A DNA stretch of 64,000 bases from Crotophaga sulcirostris (lineage: Eukaryota; Chordata; Aves; Cuculiformes; Crotophagidae): assembly GCA_013397455.1 (NCBI GenBank), contig VYZB01000194.1:1321930-1385929 (forward strand), given 5' to 3'. Position 1 is the stretch's first letter. Each line of letters starts with the position of its first letter. Positions 23,001-37,200 of this stretch are shown piece after piece. The notes beneath the pieces are model-generated. The model did no database searches and was not told where the DNA came from. It saw only the letters and a program-made list of their open reading frames with translations. The position numbers were made by a program, and so were the translations under genes.

Positions 23001-26000
23001 TTGTATTGCTGTTGGTACTACAAATGCCTTCAAAGATCAAACAAACTTTTAAGTAATTTACATGCCAGTTTCACATGATGACATACATACACAACCTTTT
23101 GTCTCGCAAGGAAACATTTACATTGCGGGTAAAAACAAGATATGCTATACATCATAGTGTTTAACTCTCTTTGCTACCTAAATGGATTCTCTATTTGCTA
23201 CCTTGGTGTCTAAAACTATGGCTTATTATTTTGCAGATTCTCATGAAAGAGAGGGATGGGGTGGCAGTTAAAGCATAAAAAGAGTAGAATTAAATCTTTG
23301 TAATTGTGACCTACCACCAGACTTTTTTTATGTGTTTAACCTCAGAAGCACACTATAAAAACTTCTTCCCCCAAAATATTAAGATTAAGATTGAAAAGTG
23401 CAAAGACACTAGACTTCAAAATTTATAATTTCATTCCTATATTTAGTAAGGGCCCAACTTCCCTTTGGAAGCACTTTAGGCAACAATTAGGGAAACTTGC
23501 ATAAATTCTGTCTCCACTACAAAACTGTTAAGGTTTCAGCATAAAAGTAGTTATAACAAAATATAAATGAGCAGATCAATCCCCTGGAGGATAAACATAA
23601 CATCTACCCTGAAGATGCTTATCCACTGAATAAATGAGGAAAGCAGAAATATCAACTAAGCTAAACACCCTACTATTGGATTATGTTGATATTTTTTGTG
23701 ACATGTTACTTTATAATTTGAAAATGTACACACAGATAAGCAGGAAAACTCTTGGAAATAGTTTGGAGAAGTTTTACAACTCCTCTCTCTTCTTTATGAC
23801 ACTGCATATACAAATTTCCTTTTCTACAACTTGAAAAAAAAAAGTCTTTGGAGTGTGGTAGTACTAGAAATGCATGTGGTAAGACAGCAGAAATGGGTAC
23901 ATTTTGTGATTCTTGTGATCAAAATTACCTAAGATATGTGACTGAATATTAAGTAAAGAAACACATTCTAAGAAAAGAAATTCTGCCCCAAAATTCAGAA
24001 TTCTCAAATAGTTACTTCAACCATTGTTTTGGGAAGCTCTAAGGAAGAATTTATCTGTATCCAAATTTCCACTCTATGACTTTCTGGCAGGAAAAGGGGA
24101 AAACTTGGGCAAGTTAAAAATTATATCAGGGAATAAAAAAAAATGTAAAATGTAAAGTTGAAGCCATTGCACTGAATGTACAGTACCTACCATACTCATA
24201 TGTATAAACAACACTGCTAAACTCATTGAAGAAAATTATTTCTGCAGCTACTTTTCCAAATTTAAGAAGAGGCAGAAAAAGGAAAAGTTGAAGGCTGTGC
24301 TTAAATCACTTACTTCATCTCACCTTCCAAAACATTTAACATTACAGCAAAATTATCCTAGGTCTGGCAGTAGCTGTTATTTTCCAATGCTTCATTCAGG
24401 TACTGCTAGTTCATTATTCCTATGATGGGGATGTCAAACAGCCAATGCGAAACATGCCTACAGCTATGGATGAGCATCAGTATTTCAGTTCCATCTGATT
24501 ACTGCTGCAAAAATTATCATTTGATCTGGCTATGATGAAAACTGTGTATTTCTAGGCTTTTCTCATTAAGAGAATTAGAACATACCTTGTTCTTATTCCA
24601 GACGAATACTACCAATTGTTAAAAAGAAGTATCGGAGAGGCTTTTTTATTCATTAACAGATTAATATATCTGAGTGACTTCTGACTGTCAGAAAAATAAG
24701 CAAGATCTGCTCAATCCTATCTTCAGCATGTAATATCTAAAAATAAATACTGTTCATTGTGCAAAAATGCAATTTACATAGTCATATCAATATTTTATGG
24801 GATAAAGCCTGGTATAACATAAGGGATGTAATCTTTTACTTATTTCACAAGTCTAGTAAAACCAAAGGGGCTCTATAGCTTACTTCTAGTATTAAAAATC
24901 CTTTACTGCTGAAATACAAAATAATTTTGTCAAAAGCTTTGTTTACCATTCTTCAGGAAACTCTACTGGAGAGAAAATGCTTCCAAAGGAAAAAAAATAA
25001 AAATAAAAATCTAAGTTTCCTTTACAAGGTTTATAAAAATAACTAAAACTTATTTTTCTGAAAGAAAAAGGAACTATGAGATAGGTGAGGTGGAATCCCA
25101 GTGTCAGGAGGTGAGATTGGCTGGGAGTTTCAAAGCCTTGCGACCTGTTTGTTCTGGAAAAAAGGAAATTTTATGTTCTTTGCCGTCTGGATGTGTACAC
25201 TATGAGTTTACTTGCAAAGCTTCAAGGTCTTGAAAGGCTGAGAAAATTGGCTTGCAGACTCCCATGGTTCTCCCAGGGAGCCTAAAGTGTTGCTACATTA
25301 ACTGTTAGTATTTCATAAAGTCATGACTATAAGTAACTGTCTCTTGAGCAGCTAAGGAGGTAGGAAATGGATTTTCAACAATACCTTCATTATTACATTA
25401 TTATTCCTCACACAAGGTGGGGAAAATTCAATCTTTTCTGAACTACTGATTCTGTACTTTTTTTCTTTCTTTCCATCATCATTAAGTACTAAGATAGCTT
25501 TAATATTATTAACATTTCAGAATAGAAAAGCTATTAATCAGACACACAAATAGTACCATAACACAGTCGGATACTGTTAACAAGCCCTACCTTAAACAAA
25601 TCCAACATTATTTCAAGGGAATATAATAAGGGAAAAATAAGGGAAACAGTTCCTAAAAGTATACCAAATGCTCTTAAAAATTGGTGAGTATATTGTGTGC
25701 CTGCAATTGCTGCTGCAGAATGAGCTGCTGCATGGTTACAAAACAAAGTTACTTATTTATAAGCTTTTCCATGGCACTCTTCCCTGTAGTACTTGAACAA
25801 ACCAAAAACAACAGTGGATTCATCCTGTCCACCAGGACTGCTGTGGACCTGGATAATATTTCATTTCCCCAGGATGCAAATTGATTTACTTATAATTGCA
25901 AAAGACATTCATTAAAAGGCATATTTTATGAGTTTCTGTCTACTTTATTAACTCCCTATAAAGATTTGTTGATTCAAAATTAAAGCTAGTGGTTTTTTAT

Positions 26001-29000
26001 TTTTTAATCTTCTTTTTATGTCTTTTCTCATGACAACTTGGTTTGCCTTCTGAAAATTAAATTGTGAAGGCTACTGCGAAAATCTGCAAATTCAAGTGAA
26101 GTTTGGTAAACATTTTCAGTTTTAAAAAACCCCATAATGAAACAAAATGAAAAAGCTGGGAAGAGCTAACAAGAATATTTTTTTTTCAACTTATTCTGAA
26201 AACAGGAAGAGAAAGGCAATAAATATTTGGTGGAAGGAAATATTTTCTTCTCTGGAAAGTGGGGAGCTTTTGGGACAGAGTATTAGAGAGGGTCAGGATT
26301 GTCTGAGGGGAACTGTAGTTCAGAACTGTAGTTATGCTTCAATAGTTGGTAAAGCCAACACTAGGGTTTCCAAGGCTTTTAAGTATTAGAGAAATGCAAT
26401 ATAGAATAAATAAATTCTAAATTATTTACATGAATAGTGGTTATTCTTTCATGTATTTATGAACGTTGAAGATCTGTGTAACATATCTCTATAGTAAACT
26501 ATGTAATGCAGAGAAATTCTTGCATGATTGTTTCATGATGTATTTAATCATTAAAAATGATTTAGCACATTAGATTTCCTGAGAGGGTTATGTACAGCTT
26601 TATATACTTTGTGAAAAATATATTTAAAAGATTGTTTTAATGTGCTCGCAAAACATGTTCCAAAAAAAAAGGCATAACCTATTATTGAGAAATATCACTT
26701 CAATGGTGAATTTCCTGTAGAAACAGGAACAATGAAGTCAGCCTGCTAAAAATAGCACAAAGAAAGTGAAAATTACATATAGTTCCTGTGCTTCACAAAT
26801 TTATATGTTGACTCTTCTGTTCTCATCTAGCTGCAGAACAGCACCATGTAGTGTTAAAATGGAGCAGGCTAAAAGGAGTAAATGACGACTTCCTAATCTC
26901 TCTCTTAATAAATTATGTAGCTCAGTGTGCCAGAGGGAAATTTACAGGGACATTCATCTTGTCTTATCCCTTTGCTCTCACTTCTGATCTGGATTTGTGA
27001 CATTTCCTTTGTGTTGGAGACCTCAGAAAGAAAGAGCTCAAAGTACACGGTGCAAAGGGATGAATTATTTCTTTATTCCCATCATTATTTTTGTCTCATT
27101 CAAAGATGGTTTTGAGATGTTTTTTGAAGTTTAGTTGGAGCCAGAAAAAGTAGGACTGAAAGCTGATTCCGTGTTTCCGAATACCATCCAAAGCCCAGTT
27201 TAATATCCTATAATGGTCATCATTTTAATACAAAAAATAGTTGGTCCAAAATATCATGCACATTAACTTTCAATGTTTAGTAAGGAAGACAGTTTACACA
27301 ATTATTTGTGAATAAAGTATGATTGCAAATGAACATCTGAGCCTCTACTTCAACATGCTCTGAGATGTTTTAACACCCGGGAAGGTTTATCATGTCACAA
27401 CCCCAAGGAATATGTAGATGAGAGTGGTTGGTATCTGGGTAAGTTTTCTAGAAAAGAGAGAAAATCGATAAATGAAACTAACCATGAAACACTCAAACTT
27501 CATCAACTATATAGAATGACATCTTTTATTACAGAAAGAAAAGTGGATCAGTTAAATGCTGATACCAAGGCAAGCACTCTGTTAGTTTGGAGAAGTTTTC
27601 CAGAGAGTTTGCAACACTACTCTTTTCATAAATGTAACTTAATTCAAGAATCCGACTGCTAGCCTATTTCAAGATTTTATTTACTGTGAGAACGAAAACC
27701 GCCTAATGAATATGCTGATAGTTGTGTCTATATAAAGGAGGTATCTGCAGGAGGTATCTTCTAGGTTTCTTTAGAGCTAGAGCTCTCCCAGTTCACCTCC
27801 CAGTGTTAATACTGCTTGTTAGTTTTCGTTCACGGTTTTTGGAGAAGCAGTCTATTACTACTTGCTCTCTATTTAAATATTAATTTTGGCTAGCTGGCTG
27901 ATGATACATAAGGCATTTATTGCCCTGTCAGATACACACAACATACCTCTGAATCTCATCTTTTAACTTCCTTTGGTTAAGACCAGATCTGATAGAGGAT
28001 CATGGCTGACATTGACCATAAGTAGCTCTGCCTTTATGCATGATTTATAACTTCATTTTCTATTTTATCTTCCTTTTTGTGAACTGATTGTTGTCAGTTG
28101 CTGAATTTCCTCAGTATTTTGGAAATACATTCCTTCTGACAGAGAAAGATGTTGGTTGCCTAAGCAGCATCACTGCTTAGAATTAATTGAGGTACGTAGG
28201 ATTGATATGACTTATTTTTTCTATTTTCTCTCAGCTCTGAAACAAAATTTTAACTAAATATATAATTAGGAAGTCAGTTGGCATTGACTGACTGAAGAAA
28301 TGCACTAGTGACATCGGAAAACTTTGAATTATGCCTTAGCATTCCTATCATTCTAGTATAGATCTTTCTACTTGAGTGACCATATTCAGTTCCTCCAGTC
28401 TCTTCTCAGCTCTCTTATGAGTTCACTCTTCAATTTATTGACTGAAGAATACAAGAGGAAGAGGGAAAGCTCATTAAAAATATAGAGAGGAAAAGAATAT
28501 GGACAACTCTGGAGAACAGAAAATAGATTTAACCAAAGTACTGGTACGCCAGGTTCCACTGCTAATATAAAGGAATGAGTACACATCTCATTGAAATTCA
28601 AACTAAATTTACTCAAAGAACTTCTTACCATTAATGCTGGATTTCATTCTGTCATTTCTATAATAGTTGATTATTCCAATTCTCAGTTTCTAAAAATGCC
28701 TGGTATATACAGGAGAGAGAAATGCATATCTTGGCCTACTAAACTATAACATGAAAGAAGATGGGTAGGTTCCAACTAGTCAGGATCTTTGTCCAGACAC
28801 TGGTTAACTGTAAAAGTCTAAGGAATGTAATATCAGTAAGGTACACCTCTTTCTTTTCTGATTGATCTTGAAGCCAAGACTGTCCATGGAGAATTTCCAG
28901 TTCTCCTTGTAAGCTTTATATTTGATAAGCTACTGGCTCAGTCTGGTACTGCCAGTAATGATAACAGAACCAATTTAGTCATCCTGACTGCTCAAAAAAA

Positions 29001-30754
29001 CGTTGTCAAACCTGTGATATAGAATCAATTCTTCATTTGAACTGGGAATACTGGCAAAAACTTCCAGTCTTCAGACCAGCATATCACTTCTTATCCGATA
29101 GCTTCTGCTGTTCATAAGAGAGCAGATCTTTGAGTAGTTTCCAGAAAACAATTTAGACAACATCTCTGTCTTCATGGCCAGTGGATTTACTGTAGTGGAA
29201 GCAGCCAGGAAGATATCAAATCATACTACACTTACCAGACCAGCAGCCAATGATAAGGAGGTCTTCCATGCCAAATTTTCTGCTGCATCCAAAGCTTCAG
29301 GAATTGCTAAAAACTGTACGTACAAATCTGAAAATCTGTGAAACTACCTTGTACACCATTATAAACTCTATCCAAATGAATTCCTAAATCAGCAGCCGTT
29401 TCCGTCCATTCTTCGTTGTTCCCAAAGACAAGATATGGGAATCATCCTCTGGATAAGACCTACATCGTACTGTATCATCATTGAATCTCAATAATATAGT
29501 TGCAAAAGCTAGATTAGAGAATGCATAAAAAATATTAGAATATTTATTCATTTTATAACCTTGGAAATTATGTTTTCCACCTGTTAACTACGTATGCATA
29601 CGTACAAAACATCCCAGCTTTATTTCTTAATTGAGTCCTATCAAGATGTTAGAGTTCCAGTTGAACTATGGGCAAAAGAGCCATCAAATGCATTATTTGA
29701 AGTTCTCATCCTAATGTGAGAAGAAAGGAATTACGTTAACTCATTTGACAGATGATCTTGTTTCATTTTTCATCCTTGTTTGCCCCAAACCCCTTCCTGA
29801 AATCTATTATTGACTGCTTTCTCGGGGGTAAGGACTTTTAAAAAATAACGTGTTATCCATTTTCTTAATTTCTTTTCCTGAGAGAAACTGAGGATTCTGC
29901 ATTTTTCTGATGAAAGAAAGGGTAAATAGTTAAGAAAATCAGAAGGGCAAACTTGGAAATTAAGTTTTGAATTCTGAGATTGGAAATAAAAACAAAGGGG
30001 ACATTAGAGCTGACTGTCAGGAAGGACAATAAGAAAAAGGTCATGTATCTGTTCTTTTCACCAAAAATATTTGCATGTGAGCTCAGAGCTTCAGTAGTTT
30101 CATTATATGAATTTTAGTGTTAACTATCACTTTAGCAATACAAATATATTCAAACTGAAAAAGGAAAAGGATAAAATTATCATTATGTGAATTTGCAAGG
30201 AGAGAAAATTCTAGATATTAAAACTTTGATATTTTTCCCTTTTCCTTTCACACATAGTGTGGTTCAGTCATGAACTATGTCTATGATTTGAAATATTAGT
30301 TACAAGTGGCATAATAAGAGGTACAAGAAGGTGAAAGTTATAAGACTTCATCTACCTGACTGATTTTAAAACTCATCTATTTGAAATGGCAGCTTATCTT
30401 TCTCGAATTTGGATCTGTTCAATTTATTTACTCAGTATTCAGATAACAGAAGGTCCTTTTGGAAATTTTACAGAAATGTTAGGGATCTCTCTGAACAAGG
30501 TCGATAAAATGATCTTGTCGACTACTTTTTTAAATACCAGGCTCAGTCCAAAGCTTCCTTTTATTCTGTGGATGCCCTGAAATTAGTGAAAGTAATTTTG
30601 AAACAGAAGTAATTAGCCAAATATAGGTGGTATCACCAATATTTGTACTGTAAAGCGATGGTTGTTTAGCATCAGTAAAAAACAGGTCTTAAACCTAAAA
30701 GAAAATTTTTAAAAAACCCACATAAACCTAAGTACTTTTTTTTAAGAAAAAGTT

Positions 30755-31242
30755 GTTGATGATTGGAAAAGGGAAACAGCACACATTTTTTAAAAAGTTT
30801 AGAAAGGAGGACCCTGGGAACTATCAACCTGTCAGCTTCATCTATATGCCTGAGAAAATTATGGAACAGATATTCAGGTCTCCTGGGAGACCTTATTATG
30901 GTCTTACAATACTTAAAGGGAGCCTATAAGAACGATTGGGCCAAATATCTTAGCAGGGCCAGTTCTGATAGGACAAGAAGTAATGGTTTTAAATTAAAAG
31001 CGGGGAGAATTAGTCTAGATAAACAACAGAAATTTTTTACAATGAGGGTAGTGAAACACTGGAACAGGTTGGCAGAGAGGTGGTAGGTGTCCCATCCCTT
31101 GAAATGTTCAAGGTCGGGTTGGACGGGGCTCTGTGCAGTCTGAGCAGAGTAGAAAATGTCCCTGCTCACTGCAGGGGGATTGAACTGGATGGCCTTTAAA
31201 GGTCCCTTATAACCCAAACCATTCTGAGATTCTATGATTCTG
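30755..31242 (+). mobile_element. CR1 LINE with internal deletion
   Basis: The first 120 bases encode the RT N-terminal block (a SLERRTLGTINLSASSICL-like frame, the decayed form of the usual NYRPVSL region). At about 30876 the sequence jumps directly to GGTCTCCTGGGAGACCTTATTATGG, the ORF2 C-terminus. The tail ends GAGATTCTATGATTCTG. Some 800-1000 bp of RT are therefore missing between two CR1 segments. Frames are open for 107 codons (30763-31086) across the junction, by chance. Confidence 0.85.
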
Positions 31243-34200
31243 CACATAGTGTGTAGAAAAATTGTTGTAATTAAAGATGTAATATTGTAATTACAGCTAA
31301 CACAAATATCATTTAGTAAATCTTATTTACACATGCAGAAGTTTTTGTAATTATACTTTTAATACAGTTCATTTAGGTCAACATTTCTGAATTTAATGTA
31401 CAGGAAAAAGTATTTACAGCATGTTTTAGACCATTTATTTGGCTGCTAAGCAAATATTCTTTTAATTGTGGTCTAAGTAATATTAGTAATCTGTGAATGA
31501 AGAGATACAAGATTGTACAACATTATGTATCAACCATATATTCAGAATACCTTTAATAAAACTGTGGATATAAAACCTTTCAGATTACATAATATCTTGA
31601 AGTATTAGCTAGTTACTTTCAACAATTTTCATCTTTATGTTTTCTCTAGTTTCCTTCACTATTTCCAAATTTCCAGTAAAGTCCTTGCTGTTATTATTAT
31701 TCTCTTGCTATCAAAATCTTTTCTACAACTTTCTTTCTTTGCCGTTGTGTCTAATACTGTGCTGCAAGTTATGCCCTAACAATGTTTTAATGGCATTAAT
31801 GGTAGGTTAGTTTTCTGTGGTCTTTTTTTTAACAGCTAGAGGCTATTGTTCTACATTGATATGTAAGTGAAGAAGCTTTGGAATCTGGCAATAATCACAC
31901 AGCACCAAGTCTCTAAGATGTACATACACCTGATGACTTGTGGTATTTTTATATGTCTACATCATTGTGAGCATTGAGAAAACAGGAAAAGAAACAAAGC
32001 TACCCACAATAAGACAGAAAGAACTCACAAGGCAGTTATGTGTAAGAGGTACCTGGTGCTTTAATCCCTCCCTTTGCTCAGGCAGCAGCTGTTGGTGCTT
32101 CAGAGGGGTAGGCTGGTGTGGGGTATACAGCAGGGAGAAGATTGTGACAAAGTACAAGCAACGAAGTTAAGAAATAGAAAAAAGTTGGATTGGAGATCAG
32201 GGAAGATGAGAGCCTTGGTCTGAGTTCTGTCTTTGTTTACAGTTTAATGGATAAATACAGTACCCTGTTTTGAGTGAGGGCAACCTTGGAGAGTGCAAGT
32301 TTCTGGGCTTTAATGTGTTTTCTTTTTGGATAGCTTTCTGAAAATCTTATGAGAACAAGAAGAGATCTGCTACGTTGGGCTCTGATGAGGCATTCTGTAG
32401 ATGTTAACATTATTCTTTGATGTTACTTAGTTAGGAACATGCTGGTGTACTCTGAAATAAAGTAGGAAAGGCTATTAGCATAGCAGGAGCATATGTCTGG
32501 ACTGTAATGAAAATGCTTTTCTTTATCTTTGGAGGATAGTGGCTGTAACTCTAAGGAGCTTACGAGAACACTTGAACACCGTTTCTCAGTCTATGAGTGG
32601 GACAGCAATTAGCAACAGCTGTGCAAGAAACAGGCTTATATTGAAATGTAAAAAAATAAACACCTTTCATTTAAAGAATATTGAACAAGCTGACTCTGCT
32701 AGAATAGGTAACATACGGTCACAAGGGTTATGCCTGAACAGTTTTACCACAGGGAAAAAAACCCAACAAAATCCTAAGAAGTGTGGCCTAGACTTTGAAC
32801 TTGAAAATTTTCAGATTCATCTGTACAGATCCCCGTGTTTCCATATTTTGTTCCAAAGACAGATCATCTTCCTCTACCCAAGGTTGACATGAGCTGGGGC
32901 AAGAGCTGCATGAAGATTAACTGATGAGCAGTCTTTCACCATGAATCTACTTATCTCTGGTCTGTGATCTCCCACTAATGATTCCTTGAAGGATTTTCCA
33001 TCTCTGTGTGATTCTGAGCATGGATCTCTTCTCCAACTCCATAACTCCTGCTGTTCCAAGGAACAAAGCAAGGTCTGAGTGTCTCGCATTAAATATACAT
33101 GTAGAAGGATACACTGGCAGATCTCAGATATCAACTTGGATAGCCCCAATGTTTAAAGTCATGTTGTGAGCTTAGCTTTCCCCTTAAGCTGATAAGTGTC
33201 CTAACCACAAAACTATAGGTTCAGGTTGAATGAAGGTAAACTTCAGTGCTCTGTACTGTGCCACTGCCCAGTAATTGCCAAAGATTTAAGACTTGTATGG
33301 TTTCTCCTTGACTTTCAATCCTGGTAATAAGGACATTGGGGCAGGATGGAGAGTTTGTTTGCTCTAATAACGGCTCTCAGGATTTTTTATGTCCTAATTT
33401 AAACTCTCATTATACTAATTTCAGAAGCAAACAAGCTTAGAAATAGTTTTGGGAGCAGATAATTCAGAACTCCCTTGCTAGTAAAGTGCCTGAACTGAGC
33501 AGCAGTTAAGCTGCTCCTTCTGTGTGGTTTTGCTGTACATCTCTCTGGTCCCAAATATCTTTAGTAATTTATTATACAGAGGCTTTTTCTTTTACCTTCT
33601 TCATGATGATGAGGGAATGAGATGGGGTTAAGTTTTTCAGCTAACAGGTACAACTTTATTATTCATGTTATTTTCTACCAACCACTTAGTTCAGTGTACA
33701 ATCTCTGTTATGCTCTCTGAAGTTCATTTGACATCATTTAAAACTAATGATCCCTTTGTTTTGACAGATATATAAAATCTAATTTAAGCCATACATAAGA
33801 AATGTAATAAGCACTGAAAAGATATAGAAGGAATGGAAAAAAAATATTGTCAATTTTTTATGTTGTGATCCTTAAAGCAGTTTAAATGATACTTCACAAA
33901 ACAAGTGACCCTGGCCTTATTAGTGTATTGTTGAGAGTGTTTAATGGGGGAAAACTAGAACAGACTCCAGTGGAACATCAAATCTCCATATAAAATCATT
34001 CCTATCACTTGCTCTGTGGTGTGTTGAACTTCAAATTTAATGGCAGAAGACTGTCTCCTTGTCCTTCACTCCTGTGTTTCTCTTATGGTTTTTTTTCTTT
34101 TTTTTTTTTCCCCCTCTTCTTTCATGCAATGCAAATACACACAGAAAGAGAAGTGTGTGTATTTGGATGCCAGTTCACATAAAAACCAAAATGTAAAATT

Positions 34201-37200
34201 AGCACTTTTGGGACAAAGCTTCCCTTAACAGACTGCTTTACCTCTCATCATTTCTGTAGTGCTGCCATTCACTGTGATATTTGTTGTCATTTTCATGATC
34301 AGCAATGGCTTGAAACTGATGGGAGACATAACTGGCAATGATGTGGATTTCTCCTTCGCTATTCTGTGTTTGTGCATCTGGATTTTGTAATTTTTCTCCC
34401 TTGACAGAACTTTTTCCTGTAGAAAGCAGAGCTTACATTATTTTGAACCTGATGAGCCATATTTGAGCTCATTCTGATATCAAGGTCCTCAGTCATGTAG
34501 GGTAAAAACTGTCACAAATTTTAAATTTATTAGAAATTGTGAGATAAAGGTGTATGATTAATTACTGTATTTTAATAGTGGAACATTGTGAATATCTTAT
34601 ACTTAATCCTACTATTACATGAAACATTTTATTGGGCAGGCATAAAACTAAAATTGTAATATTTGACCTGATATTAATTTTCAAAAAACTGTTTTTTTAG
34701 AAAATAATTTATTAGCACAAGAAGCAGAAAAAATGGGTGAAAGGCTGTTTTTACAAGAAGCTAATTGAATGAGTCTGTGATTTTGATGAGTTTAATTTTC
34801 TTCCTGTTTACCTCTTCAGCTAACTTCCCTGCAGGGTCAGATGAACATGGTGATCGAAGAAGGTGGAGAGAGCTTGTTCACGGAGGCAGAGACTGGGGAC
34901 GGAGATCGTCCTGGGGAGGGGATGCAATGGGGAGGCTGTCATTGGACTGTCTTCAGTGTAAAACTGTCTGAATTTTCAATTCTGCCACAAAAGGCGTCCA
35001 GACTTTGTATTGTACTGCAAAAAGGATATGTCTGATCTCCAACCTTTCTCCCTCCTTCCTGGGAATGGAAGCAGAAATTGAGAAACAATCAAGATGGCAC
35101 ATACGGTTCAAGTTATATGTCAGAGTGCATATAACTCTTAATTTCAAGAACCCATATCTATTCAGTTTTTTTCTGAGTCTAGTGTGTAAATAGCACTGAA
35201 GTATCTGTTACATTTCTAAAACTTAACAAAAGCAAGTTGGTTAGAAAAAATAAGGATAATTGGTTATTTTGGAATTCACATACTAGAATTATGAAAAGAG
35301 ATTTTTTTTCAATACTTGTCTTTTGCTTTCTTTTCCCCCAAGTGTACACTTCTTTTAGTTAGCATTTGATACTGAAATTTGTAATTTTTTTCTCTGTGAT
35401 TCTGTATCTGAAAATGTGTGGCTATTTTAAATTCCTTATTAAATTTACTTGAAGGTTTTATAATTTGCCTATTTCTGAATTTACTCACTGCAAATAAGAA
35501 CTTTCATTCTGTCGTTTGCTTCCTTTCTGACCCTGTTTATGGGTTAATGTTTACTTTTATGGTTTCACTCAATGTTTTTATGTTCTCTCTAATTCCCAGG
35601 GTGATCACATAGCTGTTATTCAGTGAACCTGATGGTTCCAGCTAATGGGGCAGGGATAGTCTGTTTCCTTTGAAAGCTTTTGCACCTTAAGCTGCACCTG
35701 TCCAGATATTCCAAATAAGCTTTAAAAGGGTCTTGAGGAGATTTATAGTCTGGTTATTTTCGGTTGCAGCTATTTTTGAATGCTTGGTTCAATTTGCAGA
35801 TATACCTACATTTAAATCACAAAGAGCTGATTTGTTGCAATAAGGTGCTGACTGGAAAAGACAAGTTTCTCACACTGGGTCTGAAGCCAAAAGACAATTA
35901 ATACATACTGGTGCCTTTAGCTGGCCTTGGCTTACGTAGGAAAGTACTGGAGGAAGGGCTAACATACATTGTGCATCCAGTTACTAATGTTTAAATAGCT
36001 TTACTGACTTGAAGGATGTCTAAGATCATAAAAGCGACATTACTTGAATTCCTTAACTACAAGTTGCAATTTTGTAAAGGGTAATTAAAAGTTAACAGTT
36101 TCAGAAAAATAATAACAAAACCAAGTTTGGATAAATGAAAGATTGCTCAATTGAGTAGCTACCTTGAGACTCAGTGCAAAGAAGCAACACAGCATGCATC
36201 TCTAATCTTAAATTGTTGAAAACTTTTTTCATACAAATGCAGAAAGAATGAAGTTGGGGCAAAACTCTAGCACTAGGCTCTTGCTAGGTCCTTGAAGAAT
36301 CACTGACAAAAGAAGTGAATAACTTGAAGTGCATAAGACATCTATGAGAAAATGGTTTCTTATTTAACTATGAACTTTCATTTTCTCTTATACTACATTT
36401 CTTGGTTTAGAGCTCAGTTAATATATTTCATTGATACAAGGGGTTGAATACACCTGGAAAGGCATTCTGTGAGAATAATTGCTAGTAGGTGTGCTGCTGG
36501 AGAAAGAGAATGTGTTGAAAGTGGAAGACCGTGATAACTACCCAACTTGTTCTTGAACTAAATATTAATGCTTAGCTGTTTCAGCAAACACACGGGCAAA
36601 ACAATAAAATAGAGTACAGGTCAGTAATGAAAAAGGAAAAATTGGAAAAGTGAAAAGAAGATTAAAAAAAAAGTTTTTGTTGTTAGTTTAGCAGTTTAAA
36701 GTTTATTTTATATAAAAAGTTAACATAGAATTTTTGAATGGAAAAGTACTTTTGGGGAAGTAAGTCTCTGCTTGAAGGAGACACTTTTCTTCAGTCAAAA
36801 TCTTCCTTCTTTTTTTTTTGAAACAGTCTTTTTTCACCCAGAAGTCACTTCCAGAAAACTGAAAATGTATTTTAAAGTCTTTCAAACTTGCTAAAGATTG
36901 CTTTTTAATAAAATAATTTGTTCTTGTCTTCTATTGCCTTCCAGGTAATTCTCACTGTCTTCATTGGTATTAATAGTCTTGTTACATTTACATGAAGCAA
37001 GATTTGTCTGCCAATAGACACAGCTTTAGAAGAAATTGAAAAGTTATGAGAAAATACACGAAAATTGTTGAAACACTAATATTATACTGATGTTAATGTC
37101 ATTAGTTCCGTTCATGATCCTGAAAATCAAAACAGAAAGACAAAGCTAATCAAATATGATAAAGTTTATCTAAATGAAAACTAAATAATGTGAATTAAAA

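Larger units (their letters stand above)
17938..30754. other. 12.8 kb repeat-poor region without recognised gene
   Basis: No CR1, LTR or recognised exon. The longest open frame (20300-20644, plus, 114 codons) is rich in F, S, I and L and resembles no family I know, which fits chance in AT-rich DNA. Local structure includes a TTG/CAA near-palindrome at 19251-19292, a T15 run at 20041-20055, and a segment at 28830-29520 that may be an unidentified pseudogene. Confidence 0.5.

Noticed and set aside
34087..34110. T-rich run as a possible retroposon tail
   Set aside because: No retroposon body or target duplication beside it.
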